Source: Verrucomicrobiota bacterium (GTDB taxonomy: Bacteria; Verrucomicrobiota; Verrucomicrobiia; Limisphaerales; UBA8199). Taken from it: a stretch of 5,274 nt of DNA. The stretch spans positions 1-5,274 of the forward strand of contig JAPLUA010000564.1 in the NCBI GenBank assembly GCA_026397855.1, given 5' to 3'. Positions 1 to 4,730 of the stretch are shown piece after piece. Position 1 is the first letter of the stretch. Each line of letters starts with the position of its first letter. A model generated the notes under the pieces. It saw only the letters and a list, made by a program, of their open reading frames with translations. It ran no database searches and had not been told where the DNA came from. The translations under genes were made by a program, and so were the position numbers.

Positions 1-103
1 CCAGGAATACCGGGAACCTGCAGGACGCCGCCCTGCAGCCATCCCATGAACAGCGCCCATCGAATGAAAAAAGCACAATTCAATAGCATCTTGAGCAAGC
101 CGT

Positions 104-117
104 CCGGGAATTCCCGG
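104..117. repeat. Perfect 14-bp palindrome
   Basis: CCGGGAATTCCCGG is its own reverse complement with no spacer. It lies 64 bp before the acetyltransferase start and 14 bp from the possible leftward ATG at 89-87. It could be an operator for a dimeric regulator. The U-rich tail of an intrinsic terminator is missing on both sides. No function can be assigned from sequence alone. Confidence 0.5.
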
Positions 118-170
118 CGTCACGCCCCCGCATCCGGCATAGGTATCGGGAGCCCCTGCAACCAGCAAGC

Positions 171-174
171 AAGG
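171..174 (+). promoter_or_regulatory. Probable ribosome binding site of the acetyltransferase
   Basis: AAGG is followed by 7 nt and then the GTG at 182. It matters because it supports the non-ATG start: the frame is closed by a TAG at 140-142, and no ATG, GTG or TTG occurs in frame between that stop and 182. Confidence 0.45.
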
Positions 175-181
175 TAGCCCT

Positions 182-622
182 GTGCGCTCTCACCCGAAAA
201 ACCCTTGGATCAGCAACAGCAGCGCAGCGCGCGCCCTTATCTTTTTGACCCGGCACCGCGTGCCGGTTCTGAGCCGGCTGTACATGTATTTCCTGGGCTG
301 CGATATTGGCCTGGCGCTTCCCGAAACCGTATTCCTGCCCCATCCGATGGGGATAGTCATCCACCGGGCCACGCGCTTCGGTGATGACGTGGTTATTGGC
401 CACCAGGTCACCCTTGGCGGGCGGGATCTGAGCAACGCCGCACCCCAGGTCGAGGAGGGGGTCTATATTGGCGCGGGGGCCAAGATTCTGGGCGGCGTGC
501 GTATCGGCCGGGGCGCGACGGTTGGTGCCAATGCGGTTGTTACCAAGGATGTTCCGGCGGGAGCCACCGTCGTCGGGGCCAACCGGATCCTCCCGGGCCG
601 AAGTCCCTACGCGTTGGATTGA
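182..622 (+). CDS. CysE/EPS-type serine O-acetyltransferase-like hexapeptide-repeat protein
   Basis: This 146-residue protein is a short left-handed beta-helix acyltransferase that would transfer acetyl from acetyl-CoA to a hydroxyl group in the cytoplasm. Residues 1-35 are a short helical lead-in, and the helix runs from about 41 to 136 with repeats such as VYIGAGAKILGGVRIGRGA. Asp41 and His54 (LPHPMG) match the Asp143/His158 catalytic pair of E. coli CysE, and VTLGG (76-80) is the usual family motif. The large N-terminal SAT domain of CysE (about 270 residues in total) is absent, as in the short homologues found in polysaccharide clusters. The second active-site His of CysE (His193) is replaced by Ala87, and the Asp-to-His spacing is two residues shorter. 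The acceptor may therefore be a sugar rather than L-serine, which is inference. GTG is the first usable start after an in-frame stop at 140-142. The 3' end overlaps the methyltransferase gene on the other strand by 16 bp. Confidence 0.85.
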   Translation: MRSHPKNPWISNSSAARALIFLTRHRVPVLSRLYMYFLGCDIGLALPETVFLPHPMGIVIHRATRFGDDVVIGHQVTLGGRDLSNAAPQVEEGVYIGAGAKILGGVRIGRGATVGANAVVTKDVPAGATVVGANRILPGRSPYALD

Positions 623-1380
623 GATCCGCCCCCCGCTTCGACATCCGTCTTTGCCCCGGCATAGAGCCAGAAGAAGAGCTTTGACGGAACCATGCGGCAG
701 ACGAGGCCGCAGAACGACGATGGCAATATCGCTGCGGCCAGTTCGACCGGTTGCAGTCGTGACTTGAGCAGGCTGCGCCGGGCTGCCCGCAAGCTCGCGG
801 GCGAGGGTTGGGAGGCAATCTTTTTGGCGTAGAGCAATCCCTCATTGCTGACGTCATAAAGCCGGGTCTGCCAGTTGTCCAGGCGGCTGATGTAGGGAAC
901 GAGCCACTTCGCTTTCCGATACTTGGCGTCATGCGCCATGACCTGCCCGCCCACCGGGACAAGGTTGTCTATCAGACGCAATTCGGCGACTTGCTCCCGG
1001 GGGTTATTGCCGCCATCCAGAAAAGCAAAATCAACGGCAAACCCCGGAGGCTGCTCCGCCAGCCATTGGGGAATGACCTTCTCGGAAAAGCCGAACAGGG
1101 GGGTGAATCGGTGCAGGGATTCCGGCGCGCCAGCCTTGAGATTTGCGATCATCCGGTCGTAGGTGCTACGATCGGCCTCGATGCCCCACAGATGGCCGCA
1201 ACCGTTCTTTTCAAGCGCCCTCAGGATGTGCAGCGTGCTGCCGCCACCCAGCCACGTGCCCACTTCCAAGGCAACCTTGGGAGGATTGGGGGCGTTGAGG
1301 ATGGCGCTGCTGAGCAGTTCTCGTTCGCGGGCATTGAGTTGTCCCTCGATAACAGGGCTTTGGTTTGAGTCTGTAGCCAT
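607..1380 (-). CDS. Class I SAM-dependent methyltransferase (Methyltransf_24-like)
   Basis: This 257-residue protein has the Rossmann-fold signature of a SAM-dependent methyltransferase. Motif I is LEVGTWLGGGST (38-49), the acidic residues that would bind the SAM ribose are in GIEADRS (66-72), FLDGG (120-124) follows the fourth strand, and GGQVMAHDA (144-152) matches the later GG...HD motif. This resembles the Methyltransf_24 group, often found in glycan and natural-product clusters; the acceptor cannot be read from sequence. Where many relatives have His shortly after the DG, this one has Asn125. The last 65 residues lie outside the core: a basic stretch (198-209) precedes a hydrophobic segment (213-242, with LFFWLYAG) that might touch the membrane. 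ATG at 1380-1378 is chosen because motif I follows at a normal distance; no strong Shine-Dalgarno is visible. It is transcribed against all its neighbours, so it needs its own promoter in 1381-2169. Confidence 0.85.
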   Translation of the reverse strand: MATDSNQSPVIEGQLNARERELLSSAILNAPNPPKVALEVGTWLGGGSTLHILRALEKNGCGHLWGIEADRSTYDRMIANLKAGAPESLHRFTPLFGFSEKVIPQWLAEQPPGFAVDFAFLDGGNNPREQVAELRLIDNLVPVGGQVMAHDAKYRKAKWLVPYISRLDNWQTRLYDVSNEGLLYAKKIASQPSPASLRAARRSLLKSRLQPVELAAAILPSSFCGLVCRMVPSKLFFWLYAGAKTDVEAGGGSQSNA

Positions 1381-1403
1381 ACCAAGTCAATAATCTCACC
1401 GTC

Positions 1404-1420
1404 CGGTTGTATCTGAACCG
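1404..1420. repeat. Inverted repeat upstream of the methyltransferase
   Basis: CGGTT and AACCG flank a 7-nt spacer, ending nearest the methyltransferase start about 23 bp away. The position suits an operator or a 5'-leader hairpin. Arms of 5 bp at a given spacing are expected about once by chance in a region this size, so the call is weak. Confidence 0.25.
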
Positions 1421-1551
1421 CAAAGCGCGGGCCATTTCATCGGCATAAGTGAGCAGGCATCCGCTGCAGTGGCAAGGCAATTCACAAGCGATTGCGCCGG
1501 CTCACAGGGGTTTTTCATCTGACTTGGTTACAGTGGTCCCGGGGCGTCCGT

Positions 1552-1617
1552 TGTTGTTTCGTGCACACGTTTTGTGATCTCTGTGTATCTTTCATGTTCC
1601 CCAACAACGATTCCGTG
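1552..1617. repeat. Degenerate short-period repeat (TTTCGTG/TTTTGTG family)
   Basis: Heptamers of the form YTYYRTG recur on the plus strand: TTTCGTG at 1557, TTTTGTG at 1570, CTCTGTG at 1579, TTTCATG at 1590 and TTCCGTG at 1611, several of them 9-13 bp apart. Read on the minus strand, the same stretch is CATGAAAGA, TACACAGAG, ATCACAAAA in consecutive nonamers. It resembles dispersed CACGAA/CACAGAG intergenic repeats I recall from environmental bacterial genomes, which often get annotated as spurious proteins rich in HE, TE and YTE. That recollection cannot be checked here. Confidence 0.4.
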
Positions 1618-1843
1618 TTCGCCAGCCTTTCCCGGGTGGGATTCCAGTGTACGCACTGAGTTCCTATGGAGAGTTTTGGATCTTCCGAGACCCGCCCCTC
1701 TCGCTGGGCTTGTCATGGCGCAACAGGATTACTGCTCATAGGCTGTCCGTTAGAAGGGTGAAGTTGCGTTCGCATTCCAAATGGTCTTGGTATTTGAACG
1801 CTACGCCGAGCCGGCGCTAAGGCAAGCGGAACTGCGGGCCGGG

Positions 1844-1868
1844 ACCGGCTTCTCCGGTAACAGTTACC
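1844..1868. repeat. Two overlapping inverted repeats
   Basis: ACCGG (1844-1848) pairs with CCGGT (1854-1858) across a 5-nt loop, and GGTAAC (1856-1861) is mirrored by GTTACC (1863-1868) around one central base. The two share 1856-1858, so as RNA they would exclude each other; as DNA the second is a 13-bp near-perfect dyad of operator type. Another GTTACC occurs at 1925-1930. Either could arise by chance in this length of DNA. Confidence 0.3.
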
Positions 1869-2052
1869 ATGTGCGATCCACGCTGGCCCGCCCGTGAGAT
1901 GATGTCACGCGTGCCACCCTGCGCGTTACCAGCCAAACCACCGCCGGGCAAACCTCCCGTTTGACCATTATCCCACCTGCACGATGGCGCAGTCCCGAAG
2001 CCCGGGGCGCACGAAGCTGAAGCCGTGCAGAACTCGGAATACTGGCCGACTG

Positions 2053-2089
2053 CCTCGTGGCCCCGGGCCTTCGGCCTCAGGGAACGAGG
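2053..2089 (+). promoter_or_regulatory. Imperfect stem-loop in the leader of the carbamoyltransferase gene
   Basis: CCTCGT (2053-2058) pairs with ACGAGG (2084-2089), CCC (2061-2063) with GGG (2080-2082), and GGCC (2066-2069) with GGCC (2073-2076) around a TTC loop, giving 13 base pairs interrupted by two small internal loops. A palindrome, GCCGGCCGGC, follows at 2092-2101. The structure ends 80 nt before the start codon. No U-run follows, so it is not a standard intrinsic terminator. If the transcript begins upstream it could be a leader structure affecting stability or translation. It matches no riboswitch class I recognise. Confidence 0.35.
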
Positions 2090-2169
2090 GTGCCGGCCGG
2101 CGATCCAAACCCAAACCTGCTTTACATCATTTCCTGCGCCGCTTACTCATTACTGGCTTTGCAGATCGC

Positions 2170-4026
2170 ATGACCGCAATTCTGGGCATCTCAGCGTTCT
2201 ACCACGACAGCGCCGCGGCGCTGGTCGTGGATGGGGACATCGTTGCCGCCGCCCAGGAGGAGCGGTTCACGCGGAAGAAGCATGACCCGGGTTTTCCGGC
2301 CAACGCCATTGACTATTGCCTGAAGGAGGGCGGCATCGGGCCCGAAGCTCTGGACTACATCGCCTTTTACGACAAGCCGCTGACCAAGTTCGACCGGCTG
2401 CTGGAGACCTACCTGGCCTACGCGCCGGAGGGCTTCCGGAGCTTCCGGATGGCGATGCCGCTCTGGCTCAAGGACAAGCTGCACATGCGGCGCACGCTGC
2501 GGCAGCGGCTCACCGCCGCCCGACGCGCGCGGCTGGTGTTCACCGACCACCACGAAAGCCACGCCGCCAGCGCCTTCTTTCCCAGCCCTTTCGACCGCGC
2601 TGCCGTCCTGACCCTTGACGGCGTCGGGGAGTGGAGCACAGCCACCTTCGGGGTCGGCGAGGGCAACAAGCTGCGGCTGCTCAAACAGTTGCAGTTTCCC
2701 CATTCGCTCGGCCTGCTCTACTCGGCTTTCACCTACTACTGCGGCTTCAAGGTGAACAGCGGCGAATACAAGCTCATGGGCCTGGCCCCCTACGGGCAGC
2801 CGGCATATCACGACCTGATCCTCAAGCACCTGATCCGCCTGCAGCCGGACGGCAGCTTCTGGATGGACATGGACTACTTCAACTACTGCCAGGGGCTGAC
2901 GATGACCAATGACCGGTTCCACCGGCTTTTCGGCGGCGGGCCGCGCAGCCCGGAATCGCTCCTTGAGCAGCGGCACATGGACCTGGCGGCGAGCATCCAG
3001 AAGGTGACGGAGGAGATCATGCTGAGCATGGCCCGGGAGGTGCAGCGCCAGACGCAGATGAAGAACCTGGTGCTGGCCGGCGGCGTGGCGCTCAACTGCG
3101 TGGCCAACGGGCGGCTGCTGCGGGAGGGGCCATTTGAGAATATCTGGATTCAGCCGGCCGCAGGCGATGCCGGCGGCGCGCTGGGGGCGGCGGCTTTTGT
3201 CTGGTATCACCTGATGGACAAGCCGCGCGAGTCCGACGGCCACGACCGCCAGAAAGGCAGCCTGCTGGGGCCGCGTTACTCGAACGAACAGATCGCCGGC
3301 TTCCTGGCCGGGTCGGAGATCCCGCACCAGCGGTTTGAGCACGAAGGCGACCTGCTGCTGGAGGTCGCGCAGATCATGGCGGCGGGCAAGATCGTCGGCT
3401 GGTTCCAGGGCAGGATGGAGTTCGGGCCACGGGCGCTGGGATCGCGCAGCATCATCGGCGATGCCCGCAACACCGCCATGCAGGCGGCGATGAACGTCAA
3501 GATCAAGTTCCGCGAGAGCTTCCGGCCCTTCGCCCCGTGCGTCCTGCAGGAGCGGGTAAGCGATTACTTCGCCATGCGCCCCGACCAGGAGAGCCCCTAC
3601 ATGCTGCTGGTCGCGCCGGTGCTGGAGAAACACCGCGTGGCGCTCTCCGAAGCCGACCTGCAGAAGATGACGGCGGCACCGGATTTGCGCCAGCGCGTCA
3701 ACGTGGTCCGATCCACGGTGCCGGCCATCACGCACGTGGATTACAGCGCGCGGGTGCAGACCGTGGACGAGCGGCGGCACGGGCGCTATTACCGCCTCAT
3801 CAAGGCGTTCGAGGGATTGACCGGCTGCCCGGTGATCGTGAACACCAGCTTCAACGTGCGGGGCGAGCCGATCGTCTGCACGCCACAGGAAGCCTACCGG
3901 TGCTTCCTGGCCACCGACATGGACGCGCTCGTGCTGGAGGATTTTGTGCTGCGCAAGGAGCAGATGAACCAGGCGGCGACCGCGGCCGAGCGCGAGAAAT
4001 ACCTGGCCCAGTTCGAGCTGGATTAG
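2170..4026 (+). CDS. NodU/CmcH-family O-carbamoyltransferase
   Basis: This 618-residue enzyme would transfer carbamoyl from carbamoyl phosphate, through carbamoyl-AMP, to a hydroxyl group, here probably on a cytoplasmic sugar intermediate. The N-terminal Kae1-like domain opens with ILGISAFYHDSAA (4-16), then EERFTRKKHDPGFP (30-43), the metal-binding HxxxH in DHHESH (His127, His131), LDGVGEW (149-155), NSGEYKLMGLAPYG (196-209), LAGGVALNC (302-310) and GDAGGALGAA (332-341). The C-terminal YrdC-like domain has MEFGPRALGSRSI (416-428), KFRESFRPFAP (446-456) and VNTSFNVRGEPIV (557-569). All main motifs are present and the length is about normal, so it should be active. The frame is open back to an ATG at 1984, but the family N-terminus begins at the ATG at 2170, so the 62-residue extension is rejected; no clear Shine-Dalgarno precedes 2170. 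SxtJ- and DUF5989-like genes follow closely. Relatives act on Nod factors (NodU), cephamycin (CmcH), tobramycin (TobZ) and saxitoxin (SxtI). Confidence 0.95.
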   Translation: MTAILGISAFYHDSAAALVVDGDIVAAAQEERFTRKKHDPGFPANAIDYCLKEGGIGPEALDYIAFYDKPLTKFDRLLETYLAYAPEGFRSFRMAMPLWLKDKLHMRRTLRQRLTAARRARLVFTDHHESHAASAFFPSPFDRAAVLTLDGVGEWSTATFGVGEGNKLRLLKQLQFPHSLGLLYSAFTYYCGFKVNSGEYKLMGLAPYGQPAYHDLILKHLIRLQPDGSFWMDMDYFNYCQGLTMTNDRFHRLFGGGPRSPESLLEQRHMDLAASIQKVTEEIMLSMAREVQRQTQMKNLVLAGGVALNCVANGRLLREGPFENIWIQPAAGDAGGALGAAAFVWYHLMDKPRESDGHDRQKGSLLGPRYSNEQIAGFLAGSEIPHQRFEHEGDLLLEVAQIMAAGKIVGWFQGRMEFGPRALGSRSIIGDARNTAMQAAMNVKIKFRESFRPFAPCVLQERVSDYFAMRPDQESPYMLLVAPVLEKHRVALSEADLQKMTAAPDLRQRVNVVRSTVPAITHVDYSARVQTVDERRHGRYYRLIKAFEGLTGCPVIVNTSFNVRGEPIVCTPQEAYRCFLATDMDALVLEDFVLRKEQMNQAATAAEREKYLAQFELD

Positions 4027-4050
4027 GCGCCACTGCGATGATTTAAGAGC

Positions 4051-4467
4051 ATGACCTGGTCCGACATCCCCTTCCGTCCCGCTCCCCGCGTGCTGCGCCA
4101 GTTCGCCGCCGCATGGCTCGTCTTCTTCCTGGCCCTGGGGGCGCACCAGTACCTGGTGCGCAAGCATCCGGCGGCCGGGATGGCTTTGATGGGCATGGCC
4201 GTGGTGATTGGCCTGCCCGGGCTGATCAAGCCCGCCACGGTGCGCTGGATCTTCGTCACCTGGATGGTGGTGGCTTTTCCCATCGGCTGGTTGATTTCCC
4301 TGCTGATGTTGTTATTGATGTTCTATTGCGTGATCACACCGGTAGCCCTGCTGTTTCGATTGCGGGGCCGGGATCTGCTGGGCCGGAAGAGGGATCCCTC
4401 GGGGACAACCTTCTGGCTGCCCAAGGATCCGCCCCGGGATGTGCGCCGCTACTTTAAGCAGTATTGA
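4051..4467 (+). CDS. SxtJ-like membrane protein of unknown function
   Basis: This 138-residue integral membrane protein has hydrophobic segments at about 17-36, 42-58 and 66-102; the last is long enough for two passes. A basic, soluble tail follows (RLRGRDLLGRKRDPSG, 103-118) and ends in RRYFKQY. The pattern of a Pro/Arg-rich start, TPVALLFRLRGRD after the last helix, a Trp near FWLP and a terminal YF..Y agrees with what I recall of the SxtJ family, named from the saxitoxin cluster. No enzymatic motif is visible. It starts 24 nt after the carbamoyltransferase stop; a TGA at 4039-4041 closes the frame upstream, so ATG 4051 is the first start. AAGAG at 4045-4049 is too close to serve as a normal ribosome binding site, which suggests coupled or leaderless-like initiation. 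A role as membrane partner or anchor of the carbamoyltransferase is inference. Confidence 0.8.
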   Translation: MTWSDIPFRPAPRVLRQFAAAWLVFFLALGAHQYLVRKHPAAGMALMGMAVVIGLPGLIKPATVRWIFVTWMVVAFPIGWLISLLMLLLMFYCVITPVALLFRLRGRDLLGRKRDPSGTTFWLPKDPPRDVRRYFKQY

Positions 4468-4476
4468 GAGCGATCC

Positions 4477-4480
4477 GGAA
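4477..4480 (+). promoter_or_regulatory. Ribosome binding site of the DUF5989-like gene
   Basis: GGAA followed by 8 nt and ATG at 4489. It lies in the 21-nt gap after the SxtJ-like gene and is the clearest Shine-Dalgarno in this operon, supporting this small gene as genuine. Confidence 0.45.
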
Positions 4481-4488
4481 CCAAGCGT

Positions 4489-4689
4489 ATGAAGAAGCAG
4501 CCGCAGAGTGAGTTTGAGAAGGCCGCGGCGGAGCGGCCTCGCGAGGGGTTACTCCGGGAATTGCTGGGTTTCCTGGCGCAGAACAAGAAATGGTGGCTGC
4601 TGCCCATCCTGATCCTGCTGCTGGTTTTCGGCCTGCTGGTCCTCCTTTCCGGCACCGGGCTGGCGCCATTCATCTACACCCTGTTCTAG
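4489..4689 (+). CDS. DUF5989-like small membrane protein
   Basis: This 66-residue protein has a charged, probably cytoplasmic N-terminus (1-33, with FEKAAAERPREG), then NKKWWLLPILILLLVFGLL, giving a single transmembrane helix at about 34-54, and ends in the conserved-looking LAPFIYTLF. The KKWW at the membrane boundary and the APFIYTLF end match what I recall of DUF5989, which is typically found right after an SxtJ-family gene and a carbamoyltransferase; the small SxtK of saxitoxin clusters may be equivalent. Function is unknown. It lies 21 nt after the SxtJ-like gene with its own ribosome binding site, so all three genes are probably co-transcribed. Because of its size it is easily missed in annotation, but the family match and context make it real. 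Confidence 0.82.
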   Translation: MKKQPQSEFEKAAAERPREGLLRELLGFLAQNKKWWLLPILILLLVFGLLVLLSGTGLAPFIYTLF

Positions 4690-4713
4690 CCCGGCTTCCT
4701 CATGGCAGGATTC

Positions 4714-4730
4714 GCTTCATTGAATGAAGT
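4714..4730 (+). promoter_or_regulatory. Inverted repeat enclosing the flippase start codon
   Basis: CTTCATT (4715-4721) and AATGAAG (4723-4729) are perfect 7-bp arms around one central G. In RNA this would fold as a 6-bp stem with a UGA loop, extended by a G-U pair at 4714/4730, and the AUG at 4724 would lie in the stem. The nearest Shine-Dalgarno-like AGGA (4707-4710) is 13 nt from the ATG, longer than usual. A further pair, AGCCCGG (4688-4694) and CCGGGCT (4734-4740), brackets the whole junction. This suggests restrained or coupled translation of the flippase, or a protein-binding dyad; both readings are inference. Confidence 0.4.

Larger units (their letters stand above)
1..181. other. Left-edge region without a confident gene
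   Basis: No reading frame here gives a recognisable protein. On the plus strand one frame stops at 47-49 and another at 84-86, so either could be the last codons of a gene entering from the left; a third stays open to a TAG at 175-177 but looks like chance coding. On the minus strand an ATG at 89-87 opens a frame that runs off the left edge and reads as about 29 mostly hydrophobic residues (F, W, L, M, V rich), so a divergent membrane-protein gene is possible but unproven. A perfect 14-bp palindrome lies at 104-117. The stretch ends in the ribosome binding site of the acetyltransferase. Confidence 0.5.
1381..2169. other. Divergent intergenic region, 789 bp
   Basis: This gap separates the leftward methyltransferase from the rightward carbamoyltransferase operon and should contain both promoters. 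I found no convincing paired -35/-10 boxes. TTTACA at 2121-2126 is a fair -35, but no good -10 follows at 16-18 bp. The short open frames do not resemble known proteins, and no tRNA-like sequence is visible. The contents I can point to are a degenerate TTTCGTG-type repeat near 1552-1617, small inverted repeats at 1404-1420, 1844-1868 and 1893-1909, a leader stem-loop at 2053-2089 and a 10-bp palindrome at 2092-2101. The carbamoyltransferase frame stays open back to an ATG at 1984, but those 62 codons do not look like protein. Confidence 0.6.

Noticed and set aside
808..1368. A 186-codon plus-strand frame inside the methyltransferase
   Set aside because: It is an antisense shadow. The minus strand shows clear SAM-binding motifs and the plus-strand product has none.
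1528..1716. A 62-codon minus-strand frame with an HERYTEITKRVHETTTD stretch
   Set aside because: The protein-like run is the translation of the short-period DNA repeat; no ribosome binding site or known family supports a gene.
1781..1897. A 38-codon plus-strand frame starting with MVLVFERYAEP
   Set aside because: It has no ribosome binding site, no family resemblance and is short enough to occur by chance in GC-rich DNA.
2121..2149. TTTACA as a -35 box for the carbamoyltransferase operon
   Set aside because: At 17 bp the following hexamer is TACTCA, a poor -10, and other spacings are no better. The promoter cannot be placed with confidence.
2191..4167. A 658-codon open frame on the minus strand opposite the carbamoyltransferase
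   Set aside because: It is the mirror of a high-GC gene with strong third-position bias. Its translation is His-, Arg- and Gln-rich with no domain, while the plus strand has every carbamoyltransferase motif.
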